DNA from: Cepaea nemoralis
Taxonomy: Eukaryota > Mollusca > Gastropoda > Stylommatophora > Helicidae
Length of the DNA: 64,000 nucleotides
Direction of reading: 5' to 3'
NCBI GenBank assembly: GCA_014155875.1
Contig: JACEFZ010001343.1
Coordinates: forward strand, 310,001 to 374,000
Part shown: positions 34,201 through 40,619 of the stretch, in pieces
How positions within the stretch are numbered: position 1 is the stretch's first letter
Layout of the letters: each line of letters begins with the position of its first letter
Notes under the pieces: model-generated
What the model was told of the DNA's origin: nothing
Database searches by the model: none
The model's input: only the letters and a program-made list of their open reading frames with translations
Program-made: the position numbers and the translations under genes

Positions 34201-34731
34201 AAAATGTATTGAGAAATGTTAAGAATGATGTAAACTGACAATTTTGATCAATTCATAGTTGGTGAAAATTCATTTCCAGAACTCAGATATGCAGTTAATG
34301 TCATTCTCTTCTAAAACAGGCTAATCAATTAGAACAATTAATTCTGTCTCTTAAAAAACTTTTAAAAAGTAAAAATAATGTACACAGACAAAACTATGTA
34401 AACCAAACATGAGTACACCGCGAAAACAATTTAAAATATAAAGTTTCCCTTGGCTCGATAATTAACAACGGGGACTTCACTGCTGGGGACTGTTAAAAAA
34501 AAGTCAGACTGGGAACTGGCAAAGGACTGAAAATCTGTTCAGTGGGTTGTGATGAGAGCAACATTCTACAGTTGACCTGCTGCATGATGATGATGATGAT
34601 GACGTAATGTTTGTAAAAATATATTTGAAGCCACATGTTTAATAAGCATGTTTACCTAGCACAACAGATGTCATTTTGTAATGTTTTTTTTTTCCACAGA
34701 AGAGTCTCGCTGTGCGGAACTTGCCAAGTGA
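13991..34731 (+). CDS. MTHFR: Methylenetetrahydrofolate reductase (MTHFR), ten coding exons; exon 2 carries apparent frameshifts
   Basis: MTHFR reduces 5,10-methylene-THF to 5-methyl-THF with FAD and NAD(P)H in the cytosol, supplying methyl groups for methionine synthesis. Coding exons: 13991-14382, 17006-17249, 20729-20845, 22522-22715, 24037-24603, 25769-25951, 26999-27097, 28047-28169, 31816-32002, 34700-34731. All introns are GT-AG. The exons sum to 2138 nt; removing two extra bases in exon 2 gives 2136 nt, or 711 residues plus TGA. Human MTHFR has 656 residues; the excess here is mostly a longer N-terminus. Order: Ser/Thr-rich N-terminus (1-100), catalytic TIM barrel (about 105-410) with the SLEFFPPRT motif (Glu115 matches the catalytic Glu), [11 protein letters not shown] (Ala277 matches human Ala222) and HFYTLNR, a linker, then the C-terminal SAM-binding regulatory domain. 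The start was chosen at the first Met after a splice acceptor (AG at 13976-13977), so an upstream non-coding exon is likely. Family assignment is near certain; integrity of the reading frame is not. Confidence 0.95.
14831..14925 (+). pseudogene. Partial duplicate of MTHFR exon 1 inside intron 1
   Basis: This segment matches the coding stretch at about 14062-14158 at roughly 85% by eye (CAGACATATACC, CGAACATTC, GAGTCCGATGA, CATCTCTAACAA). It has small indels and an in-frame stop, lacks splice sites and is not usable as an exon. The block after it, from about 14926, is unrelated until a SINE B begins. Confidence 0.75.
14990..15526 (+). repeat. SINE B copy split by a LINE fragment
   Basis: Left part 14990-15143 has the tRNA-like head (CCGTGGCGATGGCGTTGCGGAA) and CGTTCAGAAAGCAATGACAAACT. 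Right part 15431-15526 resumes at CAATGACAAACTACTGAATG and ends GACTGCAACGTCCTGTAAGG. The repeated CAATGACAAACT is the target duplication of the insertion. Confidence 0.8.
15144..15430 (-). mobile_element. 5'-truncated LINE insertion, 287 bp, with 12-bp target duplication
   Basis: Flanked by CAATGACAAACT at 15132-15143 and 15431-15442. Read on the minus strand it gives [19 protein letters not shown], then [14 protein letters not shown] and AYRHGT before the stop. That is the extreme C-terminus common in endonuclease-type LINE proteins, followed by an ATGG-repeat tail. Confidence 0.8.
15527..16086 (+). mobile_element. Second Penelope-like GIY-YIG fragment
   Basis: The open frame (15520-15981) gives [20 protein letters not shown], then [20 protein letters not shown] and the rest of the nuclease to KLPW and TAG. 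It keeps about 35 residues upstream of the nuclease that are missing at 5531. About 90% like that copy by eye. Homology ends at ATGTAC.TGACG (16072-16082), inside the hammerhead core, so this copy lost the ribozyme. It starts where SINE B ends. Confidence 0.85.
16290..16536 (+). repeat. SINE C copy
   Basis: CATGTGTTCAAATCTCC (box B), TAAAATGGGCATGAGGAAAT, CTGGGAAGTAAAGGC, GACCACATCACCCGTCAAAT, GATTGGTCTTTATAAATATG, CCCAATGCATCTTAAAGCC. It abuts SINE A at 16537. Confidence 0.75.
16537..16838 (-). repeat. SINE A copy
   Basis: T run 16537-16549, CGCTTGCTCGCTTTGATCTC, GTCCCTCGCCATCAGGCGAA, GGGGTTCAACCCC box B, and a degraded head CATGCTGATCTCC at the right end. Confidence 0.85.
17006..17249 (+). 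CDS. MTHFR: MTHFR exon 2, with two apparent +1 frameshifts
   Basis: The acceptor is CAG at 17003-17005 and the donor GTATTT at 17250. Frame 1 reads [13 protein letters not shown] and then meets TGA at 17067-17069. The conserved [10 protein letters not shown] block is in a second frame (17050 onward), and [17 protein letters not shown] through [11 protein letters not shown] is in a third. Each change is equivalent to one extra base, near 17043-17050 and 17085-17105. Flanking phases only work with a net two-base excess. The encoded part is barrel strands with the FAD- and folate-contacting region of the family. Confidence 0.88.
17394..17575 (-). repeat. SINE G copy (tRNA-Ser/Leu-like head)
   Basis: Read on the minus strand: CGCTTGGCCGAGTGGCTAAG (box A), GTTGGAATCCTC (box B), AGGTGTGGATATTTTCTGTC, then AAAGAAAATTCTAACCTGC and CCTCAATTCCTCAGGCTCAA. 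Relatives on the plus strand lie in each unit of the 47.8-61 kb array. Confidence 0.75.
17840..18430 (+). pseudogene. Probable pogo/Tigger-type transposase HTH remnant, interrupted
   Basis: 17888-17970 reads [20 protein letters not shown] and DIP. 18248-18300 reads [17 protein letters not shown](H). Together they resemble the Psq-type helix-turn-helix of Tigger/pogo transposases ([14 protein letters not shown]). Between them 17960-18250 is foreign and ends with GGGGACGGAGCACGTATGGGAATGTCC, a SINE E-type tail. No DDE core was seen. Confidence 0.5.
18481..18669. repeat. Near-perfect palindrome, ~86-bp arms, 16-bp loop
   Basis: Left arm 18481-18566 and right arm 18583-18669 are reverse complements apart from about six positions (arms start ATTTAAATATTGAGCACAA and meet at ATATGGAAGCA). 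TTCTAGATAATT flanks the block at 18472-18483 and 18699-18710, like a target duplication. It lies in MTHFR intron 2. A foldback element or inverted duplication. Confidence 0.92.
18942..19133 (+). repeat. SINE C copy
   Basis: GGCAGTGGCTAGCATACC, CCTAAAATGAGTACCAGAAA, GGGACATAAAGGCGGCC, GATCACATGACCTGTCAAGT, AGTCTATAAA. Confidence 0.7.
19500..20600 (+). pseudogene. Decayed LINE reverse transcriptase, 3' half and tail
   Basis: Broken frames give AFDSL.Y (RT domain start), a Met-rich G(C/V)..SP block near 19800, [12 protein letters not shown] near 20100, [32 protein letters not shown] and VKYFGHF. The 3' end CTAACCTTCATTGTGGAGAC-AGCACC-(TGAT)n is the same as the LINE at 62291 read in reverse. Indels and stops throughout; dead. 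Confidence 0.75.
20729..20845 (+). CDS. MTHFR: MTHFR exon 3
   Basis: The acceptor is GTGAAG and the donor GTAAGG. It encodes residues 212-250: [15 protein letters not shown], then [17 protein letters not shown] and VVCVA. This aligns with human DPIGDQWEEEEGG, then FNYAVDLVKHIRSEFGD. Phase 1 at both ends joins cleanly to exons 2 and 4. Confidence 0.93.
21330..21505 (+). repeat. Degraded SINE C
   Basis: GTTTTGAATTTGCATGGAGG, CTTAAAATGAGCACCAGAAAG, TTGGGAAATAAAAGTC. Weak but in the right order. Confidence 0.5.
21838..22075 (+). repeat. Repeat X copy
   Basis: AGATAGTAACACTGTAACCC, CCATGCATGTCGTATGAGGT, GACTAAGAAGGGTTGGCGTG, TACCTCATCCCAGAGAAAA. Confidence 0.65.
22222..22480 (-). repeat. SINE B copy containing a 35-base G run
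   Basis: TTACAGGAAATCACAGTCAA and AGTTTAACTTTAGTAGTTTG, CCATTGATTTCTGAACGACC, CGGTCTGCTGCCAAATCATC, box B read in reverse at TTTCGAACCCAG. The G run at 22257-22291 sits where other copies have a few T or A. Confidence 0.8.
22522..22715 (+). CDS. MTHFR: MTHFR exon 4
   Basis: The acceptor is CTCAACAG and the donor GTTGGT. Residues 251-315 include [27 protein letters not shown] and the barrel segment ending IPGILPIQ. Ala277 in GADFIITQ occupies the position of the human A222V thermolabile variant and is the ordinary Ala here. The exon ends in phase 0. Confidence 0.95.
22790..23080. repeat. (CTAC)n tetranucleotide array, decaying
   Basis: Pure CTAC to about 22850, then CTTC/CTAC mixtures to 23080. 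The Leu-Pro-Thr open frame 22717-23091 is a by-product. In MTHFR intron 4. Confidence 0.95.
23237..23830. repeat. Unclassified repeat with a SINE B 3' fragment at its end
   Basis: GGCACCTTGCCGTCTTGACA-GA(C/T)GATAGTTTG (23288-23320) recurs at 32876-32909. At 23791-23823 the SINE B tail GGACGTTGCAGTCAACACCA is recognisable on the minus strand. No coding potential. Confidence 0.5.
24037..24603 (+). CDS. MTHFR: MTHFR exon 5 (largest exon)
   Basis: The acceptor is CTCACAG and the donor GTATAA. Residues 316-504 are uninterrupted. They hold the end of the catalytic barrel ([19 protein letters not shown]), the linker to the regulatory domain ([18 protein letters not shown]) and the start of the SAM-responsive domain ([23 protein letters not shown]). 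The Glu matching human Glu429 in KEELLKMWG is conserved. Several human exons are fused here. Confidence 0.96.
25022..25165 (-). repeat. SINE F fragment with tRNA-like head
   Basis: Minus-strand reading: GGGGCTTTGTGGTGAAGTGG (box A), CATCACCTGCCTCTTGCTC, GGGTTTGTTTCCGAGACTCC, GTCACTGGAGCTACAGAATT. Same order as 41022-41250. Confidence 0.65.
25468..25610 (-). repeat. Repeat X fragment
   Basis: Antisense of the X landmarks: CCAACCTTCCCTAGTTGCCT, CTTATGACATGCATGATAGG. Confidence 0.5.
25769..25951 (+). CDS. MTHFR: MTHFR exon 6
   Basis: The acceptor is TTTTACAG and the donor GTGATT. Residues 505-565 of the regulatory domain include [16 protein letters not shown] and [18 protein letters not shown], matching human VNRQGILTINSQPNIN and SSDPIVGWGPSGGYVFQK. 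Phase 0 at both ends. Confidence 0.95.
26022..26716 (+). mobile_element. piggyBac-type non-autonomous element, 695 bp, TTAA target sites
   Basis: TTAA at 26018-26021 and 26717-26720 bound inverted ends CCCTTTACAGGGCA and TGCCCTGTAAAGGG (14 bp, perfect). CC(C/T)-starting ends with a TTAA duplication are diagnostic of piggyBac. A short frame at 26271-26357 starts [13 protein letters not shown], an acidic/Ser start like many piggyBac transposase N-termini, and stops after 28 residues. The transposase core is gone. It lies in MTHFR intron 6, plus strand judged from that frame. Confidence 0.88.
26999..27097 (+). CDS. MTHFR: MTHFR exon 7
   Basis: The acceptor is TTTCAG and the donor GTGAGT. It encodes 33 residues, [20 protein letters not shown] through VNYHIINHT, aligning with human [20 protein letters not shown] and VNYHLVNVK. 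Phase 0 at both ends. Confidence 0.95.
27601..27700. repeat. 34-bp inverted repeat made of two facing LINE 3' ends
   Basis: Arms 27601-27634 and 27667-27700 differ at 2 positions. Each contains GGCATGGCACATGATGATGA or its reverse complement, which is the terminal HGT-stop plus ATG tail seen in the LINE 3' ends at 15144 and 29990. Loop 32 bp. In MTHFR intron 7. Confidence 0.9.
27700..27980 (+). repeat. SINE F copy
   Basis: TGGCAGTCTGCCTTGTGCTT, GTTGTGGGTTCGATTTTGGG (box B), GTGACTCCCGGGGATTGTCG, GTGCGACGCTTATGGCAGG, GAAAGAGGCCAAGCCATATG, AACCCAGTGCAGTGAAGTCA. Confidence 0.75.
28047..28169 (+). CDS. MTHFR: MTHFR exon 8
   Basis: The acceptor is GTTTTAG and the donor GTAATA. Residues 599-639 include [19 protein letters not shown] and [12 protein letters not shown], very close to human [19 protein letters not shown]. 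Phase 0 at both ends. Confidence 0.96.
28276..28398 (+). repeat. Y-type 3' end with short (GAA)n tail
   Basis: CAGAAGTCGGATGTGTCTAC, GCAGCTCTGCTGTAAACAGG, GCAATCACGTCTGGAAAAAA, CAGGATGAACGCAGAAGAAG. Third example of this end joined to GAA. Confidence 0.7.
28459..28749 (-). repeat. SINE A copy
   Basis: CTTTGAACTCGAGCGTAGTC, GTCCCTCGCCATCAGGCGAA, GGGGTTGAACCCGCTAC (box B), CATTCAGCCATGCTGACCTG head at the right. Confidence 0.85.
28896..29105. repeat. Two ~90-bp tandem copies, each with a TCTGATGAAATCAGA hairpin
   Basis: Copies at about 28896-28990 and 29016-29105 share GGACAGTT(T)AAGGGCT, CAGAAGG.GT.ACTG.AGT and CCAGATATAAA.TGAAA. In MTHFR intron 8. Confidence 0.85.
29230..29900 (-). pseudogene. 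Decayed LINE reverse transcriptase fragment
   Basis: The minus strand gives [18 protein letters not shown] around 29690-29740, the counterpart of CYIEPLLTYGWESWTMS in the 59-kb copy. A 78-bp stretch (CTTTCTCTCATCCTTCCAAT) is tandemly doubled at 29306-29420. Confidence 0.55.
29900..30215 (-). mobile_element. LINE 3' end with (ATG)n tail
   Basis: Minus-strand reading: [20 protein letters not shown], then D.VRM and AHDDDD from the ATC run at about 29990-30003. Same C-terminus as 15144-15430 and 63305-63480. TCTTTCATAT and TCTCTCATAT near its two ends may be an imperfect target duplication. Confidence 0.65.
30235..31020. repeat. Repeat shared with 33831-33948, split by a ~730-bp insert
   Basis: CTAGTCTGACTGTTCCCATG..GTAAGCATAACATTCTTGTC (30239-30288) pairs with 33835-33880. 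The continuation ACAACAACAATGCCAG is at 31028 here but directly adjacent at 33889. The interposed 30291-31020 has no recognised ends or coding potential. Confidence 0.55.
31034..31695. repeat. 73-bp minisatellite, ~8 copies
   Basis: CCCTTTAAAG recurs at 31138, 31211, 31285, 31358, 31431, 31504 and 31577, a spacing of 73 (once 74). The unit contains GGATATAGCAGAAAACATTG and TGTTCATATACCATTCAAG. Copies are almost identical. It ends in a truncated ~40-bp version. Confidence 0.97.
31692..31784. repeat. ~19-bp minisatellite derived from the 73-bp unit
   Basis: TGTAGTTGTTCGTATGACC five times, the last ending GCCC about 35 bp before the exon 9 acceptor. It is a fragment of the 73-bp unit that amplified on its own. 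Confidence 0.95.
31816..32002 (+). CDS. MTHFR: MTHFR exon 9
   Basis: The acceptor is ATTCTAG and the donor GTGAGT. It encodes [19 protein letters not shown], then [19 protein letters not shown] and LWDIVDEML, the conserved C-terminal end of the regulatory domain. It ends in phase 1. The last copy of a 19-bp tandem repeat stops about 35 bp upstream of the acceptor. Confidence 0.95.
32390..32560 (+). repeat. Degraded SINE C
   Basis: GTTGCGGTGGCATAGAGGCT head, GGGTACCAGATACTTTTCTG, GGGAGATAAGGTGGCTGGCC body. Confidence 0.6.
32717..32756 (+). repeat. Decayed copy of the Penelope hammerhead region
   Basis: GAGATGCAGTGAAATATGCC-AGGCAATAAATCATGCA matches 5986-6022 with two changes. CTGAC is replaced by CTTTGT, so the catalytic core is lost. 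Confidence 0.8.
33540..34610 (+). pseudogene. Decayed LINE reverse transcriptase
   Basis: Broken frames give [20 protein letters not shown], then [49 protein letters not shown]. These match RT domains 3-7 of endonuclease-type LINEs in order. (ATG)n at 34583-34600. In MTHFR intron 9. Confidence 0.7.
34700..34731 (+). CDS. MTHFR: MTHFR exon 10 (terminal coding exon)
   Basis: A polypyrimidine tract followed by CCACAG gives the acceptor. Joined to the last base of exon 9 it reads [10 protein letters not shown] and then TGA at 34729-34731. The C-terminal tail of this family is short and unconserved, so this exon rests on splice site, phase and the early stop rather than homology. Confidence 0.7.
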
Positions 34732-35067
34732 TGTTTTCAGTGGCACATTCCAGCAGTCTTCAAGTGATATTTACAGTGACATTAATTCTTTAAGGGACAT
34801 GTGGGTTTTTTCCCAGCTTTTTGGCCAGATTTTTTCCTATTTTCTGGAGTTTCTATAACTGCTAAACAGTCAAACATTTTGTTAATACTATATTGATGGT
34901 TAGAAAGGAAATATTGCAAGTGATTTAATATGTTAATCTAGTATTAGATTTACTGGCTGCTTATTTCATCATTAAGTCTAATATTACATTTGAGTTTCGT
35001 TTCTATTTCTCATTCTGCAATTAGAATTTTTTATATATTTACCCAGATTTATACTTAGAACAGAAGT
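34732..35067 (+). other. Probable MTHFR 3' untranslated region
   Basis: AT-rich sequence after the stop with no recognisable repeat up to about 35067. No AATAAA was seen here; the nearest one noticed is at 36081-36086, beyond a 60-bp minisatellite. The true polyadenylation site is undetermined. Confidence 0.3.
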
Positions 35068-35345
35068 AAACATTTGTTGAATCCTTTGGTGAGAGGTCTT
35101 GTTGTATCAGGTTTAGAAGAGGTTCAGGGTTCAATCCCAGCCAAGGGCTGGGAAATTTCTCCAAAACTATTGGTATTTAATTATATCACACCCTCCCCAG
35201 TTCTCTTGGATAGTGAGATCGGATACCTAACCTGCTTGGATAAGGGTGAAATAGCAGGAGCTCCAGTGTACTAGTCGCACATGTTAAACATCCTATGGCA
35301 GTTTGAAATAGCAACTTTAGCCAAACCAGTACTGCCCTAGCCACA
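35068..35345 (+). repeat. Degraded SINE E-type element
   Basis: GGTTCAGGGTTCAATCCCAG, CCAGTTCTCTTGGATAGTGA-GATCGGA, GCACATGTTAAACATCCTAT correspond in order to the intact copy at 40111-40508. Confidence 0.55.
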
Positions 35346-35900
35346 TTGTTAGGAAGGACAACCTACCCACAGGTAGTTACAACGTGTTACAGTGGATGGA
35401 ATGTCTCTAGAGGAAGCACAAACTACCCACAGGTAGTTACAGCGTGTTACAGTGGACGGAATGTCTCTAGAGAAAGCACACCCTACCCACAGGTAGTTAC
35501 AGTGGATGGAATGTCTCTAGAGAAAGCACACCCTACCCACAGGTAGTTACAGCATGTTACAGTGGATGGAATGTCTCTAGAGGAAGCACAAACTACCCAC
35601 AGGTAGTTACAGCATGTTACAGTGGATGGAATGTCTCTAGAGAAAGCACACTCTACCCACAGGTAGTTACAGCATGTTACAGTGGATGGAATGTGTCTAG
35701 AGAAAGCACACCCTACCCACAGGTAGTTACAGCGTGTTACAGTGGATGGAATGTCTCTAGAGAAAGCACACCCTACCCACAGGTAGTTACAGCATGTTAC
35801 AGTGGATGGAATATGTCTAGAGAAAGCACACCTTACTCACAGGTAGTTACAGCATGTTGCAGTGGATGGAATATGTCTAGAGGAAGCACATCTTACACAA
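35346..35900. repeat. 60-bp minisatellite, ~9 copies
   Basis: Unit: CACAGGTAGTTACAGC-TGTTACAGTGGATGGAATGT-CTCTAGAG(A/G)AAGCACA. One copy (35493-35536) lacks CAGC.TGTTA. Period divisible by three, which explains the open frames. Confidence 0.97.
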
Positions 35901-36769
35901 ATCCCAGGCCAAGTTGGACACGCTGATCTTTGACTGGGTGTGACACACTCTCCTTGAAAGAGGAATGAAGAATAATAATAATACTTCTTTGGAAGACTTG
36001 AGTTGTAGCTTCGATGCATTGACGATCAGGCTACCTGGGCGTTAAAAATGGTGTGCATCATACACGCATGTGAAAAATTAAATAAAGTATTTATCCAATC
36101 ACTGTTTTCTAACTTTTCTTTAGTTATAAATGGATTAACTACAAAATATGATGGTTGCAATAGACACTGGCCCTGGAAAGGAGACACACTGAGAAAACCT
36201 GGTAATAGAGTAACTAGAAAAGTTATGTATCTGAAATCTTCTTCTGTTTTTCATTTGCTTGAAATATGTCTATAACTACAATGTTGTCTCTTGTATGAAT
36301 TTCTGAAGTCTACTTCAATATTCTGTTTCTAGATTTATTTTATGTTTATTTCCACAAATTTCCCAGTATGCTGAAGGCTCCTCTTGTCTGTTGTATGTTA
36401 TATTTTAATACCTCTATCTGTTCCACCAACTTTGTCTACATAGTTACATAAATATTTGCATGATTCCACCTAATGAAGTGAGGTGTCACCATGAGAAAGC
36501 TGGTTATTTTTAGTTTTATTTATTTTTATTATCTATCTTTCCCCATGAAATTTTGGACCTAATTGTTGTGACCCCTTGTAAAGTGTGTTTATCTTTCATC
36601 TGATGTCATGTGTTAGCAAATTATCGGCCCTAAATATTGGACTCATGTAGCAAACATTTCAAAATAGCCGGAAAACACTGTCCACCATTGTAGTAATCAA
36701 AATAAAACCTCATTGCTTTAAAAAAAAAAAAATAGTTGTTAGCTGTGAGAAGACTGATATTTGTGTGTG

Positions 36770-37060
36770 TACTTTTGCTCGCTTTAAGTTTGAGCTTAGT
36801 CCATAAATATGCTACCACTTCTGGTACACTGGACTGATTTTTGCGTGTGGATTAGCTTTCCCCATTACCAGTGTCCCTGGTCATCAGGTGAATTCACTCC
36901 GACTTCTGAGGTACTGGTAATTGAGTTCCCCATGTCAAGGACGAGAAGTCAGTATTTTAGTCCAACCAACCAGTGTAGGGGTTGAACCTGCTACCACGGC
37001 AACATGACACCGGATGTTTAAGAATGATCACTCTTATCTTTTCGGCCATGCTGACTTCTA
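36770..37060 (-). repeat. SINE A copy
   Basis: TTTTGCTCGCTTTAAGTTTG, GTCATCAGGTGAATTCACTC, GGGGTTGAACCTGCTACC, CGGCCATGCTGACTTC. GACTGAT occurs at both ends. Confidence 0.83.
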
Positions 37061-37069
37061 GGGACTGAT

Positions 37070-37100
<31 letters not shown>

Positions 37101-37106
37101 GTACAA

Positions 37107-37345
37107 GGAGCCACCAAACTGCAGTGGCTAACATGCTTACCTACCAACCTGGTGGTCATTTGCTCAAATCCCCACTGAGGCATATTTTTTAAAGAAATAA
37201 TGGTTTTCCATATTGACCCAACATACAGTTGGTACCAGGAAATGTTCTGGCAAATAAAGGTGGCTGGCCTGATATTGATGAGTGTTGATTGGTCTATAAA
37301 TAATATGGAGCAGGTACCGAATACTAATATAACCCAAGGCATGAA
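37107..37345 (+). repeat. SINE C copy preceded by a 22-base G run
   Basis: CTGCAGTGGCTAACATGC (box A region), TTTGCTCAAATCCCCACTG (box B), ACAGTTGGTACCAGGAAATG, AATAAAGGTGGCTGGCCTG, GATTGGTCTATAAATAATAT. G run at 37080-37101. Confidence 0.75.
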
Positions 37346-37720
37346 AACGGGTTATTTGAATGTTTTGTTTTGTTTTAATCAGTTTTTCACTATTGTTGAC
37401 CTTTTGAGAAAAATAAATAAATAGCAGCATTGTTTGTAAGTTACTACATTGAGAGATGAGACACTCAATTATGTAATTAGCGGTAATATAATTTATTTGT
37501 AAAGTCTGTACAGATGAAGTGTGTAAATACTCTGCCACATCAGTAGAATAGAAGTATTACTGTACAATTATAATATGGGGACATTGGTGTACATACTTGG
37601 TTTTCATTTATATCTATTGGCAAATAATGTGTTATGTAAGGAATACAAGAGAAAGAAATGTGTAACGGTGAAACTGAATTCAATTATAATGTTTTAAAGG
37701 AAATATAGATACTTTTGATT

Positions 37721-38011
37721 TTTTTTTGTTTTTGGCGCTTACTCGCTTTGAACTCAAGCGCAGTCCACACACACTACTTCTAGTAGTGCTGAACTGAATT
37801 TTATGTGTGGATTAGCTTTCCCTATTAACAGTGCCCCTTGCCATCAGGCGAACTCACTCTGACTTCAGAGGTACTTGTAATTTACATCCCCAAGTCAAGG
37901 ACGAGAGGTCAACATTTTGGTCCTGTGTAGGGGTTGAACCCCTTACCTCGGCATCAGCACACCGGATGTTTAAGAACACACGTTCTTATCCATTCAGCCA
38001 TGCTGACCTCC
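37721..38011 (-). repeat. SINE A copy with target-site duplication
   Basis: CTTTTGATTTT at 37712-37722 and again at 38012-38022. Minus-strand head: GGAGGTCAGCATGGCTGAAT, with box B GGGGTTCAACCCC. This is the cleanest copy and the best guide to family ends (~290 bp). Confidence 0.92.
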
Positions 38012-38460
38012 CTTTTGATTTTTATTGACCGGCTTCAGTCGAAATGAAACTATTCCGTTAAACTTACAAACTCTGGATATTGTGTGTTTTAAAATATGTA
38101 ATAAGCTTTGTTTTAAATAGTGGGCACTATTGTGGTTTATTGGAGATACTCTGCTCATGTCATGAGCGCGGGTGGGCCAAGGTTTGATGCTTGTGTTAGG
38201 GATCCGCTAGCAGTGGAAAAGACCCTGTGCATCCAGGCCCACAAAATGTGATTGCCCTATCACATCACAGACCCATAGGATATTACCGCTTTGCGACATT
38301 TGTTTTTTTGGTGATTTTGTTTTTTATATGTAATACAATACAGTATTCAAGAAAGATACCTGTGTAAGAAAACATTGTTATGGCATGGACTCTGCGAACA
38401 AAGAAAGGATGTGTGTCATAGTGGTTTGTGCTGAAACAGGCAGTGGGGAGCAATTGTGGG

Positions 38461-38998
38461 TTTTTATTTTGTTTTTGGCGTTCGCTCATTTCAATCTCAA
38501 GTGTAGTCCGTCTGCATGTTACTACTTCTAGTGCACTGGACTGATTTTTGTGCGTGGATTAGCTGCCCCTATTACCTTTATCCTTTATAATCAGGCGAAC
38601 CCAATCTGATTTCTGAGATACTGTAATTTATGTCCTCTAGTTAAGGATAGCCGGCTTCGTGGCTTAGAGGTTATGACTTTTCTCCATAATCTCGTATACT
38701 CTCGTTGGTAACGTGATGACGGTGAGAATCAGCAGTGTTTCAAATCGCATCGGTAACTTACGGGGTATGTGAGGCGGCCACTCAGAAAGCAATGGCAAAC
38801 TACTGAGCGTAATCTGCCAAGAATTCAACATACAGCTGAAAGATGCTGGTGTTGATAGCGATGTCCTGTAAAGGATATGCAAAAAAAAAGTTGAAGGATT
38901 TGTCAATATTTTAGTCCAACTGACCGGTATAGGGGTTGAACCTGCTACCTCAACATCAACACACCGGAGATGGCACTCTTTTCTCCATGCTGATCTGC
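38461..38998 (-). repeat. SINE A copy interrupted by SINE B
   Basis: Left part 38461-38649, right part 38890-38998 (AGTCCAACTGACCGG, GGGGTTGAACCTGCTACC, CCATGCTGATCTGC). The two halves are contiguous in other SINE A copies. Confidence 0.88.
38650..38889 (+). repeat. SINE B, 240 bp, nested in SINE A
   Basis: GCCGGCTTCGTGGCTTAGAG (box A), GTTTCAAATCGC (box B), CAGAAAGCAATGGCAAACTA, GATAGCGATGTCCTGTAAAG, A run. Bounded by GTTAAGGAT and GTTGAAGGAT. Nearly the same as 47231-47465. Confidence 0.92.
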
Positions 38999-39485
38999 AG
39001 ATGTGTGAAACAAATAATATTATTGTAGTACGTCATCAACTTGGCATGGCTTGAAACATAACAGCCCAGCTGTGAAAGTATGATACAATGTCAGGTAATT
39101 CAATCAACCCAAGGACCGGTGGGAAATATTTGGAAAATGTCAATCCGCCATAAATCTGTGTAGTGTCCATAAACTTATTCTTGGTGAATTGAGATGGTTT
39201 ACACCTGCCTTCCGTGACCACATGAGATTTCGCGGTCACCGTTGTTCAGTGGCTTGCTGGTGCAGAACTCTCCCCCTACCCCACACCATTCTTTTGAAGT
39301 TATTTGAGACCAGATGCCCTACCTCTATTGCTCTCACGTGTATATTAGTATATTATCTATCACATTTTGGATCCATCTATGTTGCAATCTTCCTGTTCTT
39401 TGCTTCCCTAGTGCACCTTCCATAATTATCTTTCACATGAGATTTACATACTCTATTGTCAGTTGGTTTTCTAATATTGGAATCT

Positions 39486-39840
39486 GGCCAGTTCAGTGGC
39501 AATTTTCCCATTATCCAAGTAGGCTGGAGATTTTTCCATTATCCAAGTAGGCTGGAGATTTTCCCATTATCCAAGTAGACTGGAGATTTTCCCATTATCC
39601 AAGTAGGCTGGAGATTTTCCCATTATCCAAGTAGGCTGGAGATTTTCCCATTATCCAAGTAGGCTGGAGATTTTCCCATTATCCAAGTAGGCTGGAGATT
39701 TTCCCGTTATCCAAGTAGGCTGGCGATTTTCCCATTATTCAAGTAGGCTGGAGATTTTCCCATTATCCAAGTAGGCTGGAGATTTTCCCATTATCCAAGT
39801 AGGCTGGAGATTTTCCCATTATCCAAGTAGGCTGGAGGCT
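39486..39840. repeat. 28-bp minisatellite, ~12 copies
   Basis: TTTTCCCATTATCCAAGTAG-GCTGGAGA repeated with few changes. More diverged ~30-bp relatives (TTTATTTAGGTAGGCTGGA) continue to 40100 and again 40510-40930. Confidence 0.97.
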
Positions 39841-40110
39841 TCTGTGTTTATCTGAGTAGGTTGGAGATTTATACCTTTACTTAGGTAGTCTGGAGATTGA
39901 TACCTTTATTTATGAAGTCTGGAGATTTAGACCTTTATTTAGGTAGGCTGGAAATGTATAACTTTATTTAGGTAGGCTGGAAATGTATAACTTTATTTAG
40001 ATAGGCTGGAAATGTATAACTTTATTTAGGTAGGCTAGAAGTTTATACCTTTTTAAAGTACATTGGTGGTTTATACTATTTATTAAGCTAGGAGGTTTAT
40101 ACTATTTTTT

Positions 40111-40508
40111 AGGGGGCTGCGTGGTCTCGAGGTATGGTGTCCACCTCGAGTGCTGGAGGTCCCGGGTTCAGGCCCCGGTGAGGACCAGGATTTATTTATA
40201 GAACCCACCGGGACTTCCGGTAATTTCCCCTGGTCTCTGGGTAGTGAGACCGGACGCCCGTGTGTATTGTTGCGCACGTAAAAAATCCCTTGGTAGTTGG
40301 AAATCGAAAAAGAGTAGCCTAATGGCGCTGCCCGGGCAAAATTTCGAGTTAAAAATCTACCCAAAGTATTTCAGGATCCTCGGCGGTGCTACGGAGTTCG
40401 TGCACTGAGGTGAGTTTCTCCAGACTCGGGTTTGAGTTAGGAGGAGAACGGAGCACATATGGGTTGCACCCGTGTGCCGTGATGTTGATCCATAAACTAA
40501 ACTAAACT
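40111..40508 (+). repeat. SINE E, intact-looking tRNA-derived element, ~400 bp
   Basis: Head GGGGGCTGCGTGGTCTCGAG (box A) and CCCGGGTTCAGGCCCCGG (box B) 45 bp later. Body GGTCTCTGGGTAGTGAGACC, GCACGTAAAAAATCCCTTGG, GAGGAGAACGGAGCACATAT, tail (AAACT)n. GC-rich and CpG-rich against its surroundings, so probably young. GTTTATACTATTT lies on both sides, but that is also part of the surrounding minisatellite. Confidence 0.85.
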
Positions 40509-40619
40509 AATGTTTATACTATTTATTTAAACACATGGGAGGTTTATACTATTTATTTTAGCACATTAGAGGTGTTTATTATTTATTTAAGCACATGGGA
40601 GGTGTATACTATATATTTA

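Noticed and set aside
37900..38010. tRNA-Leu gene on the minus strand
   Set aside because: Boxes A and B are good but the acceptor stem does not close and the sequence runs on into a SINE body with a poly(A) tail; seven similar copies exist.
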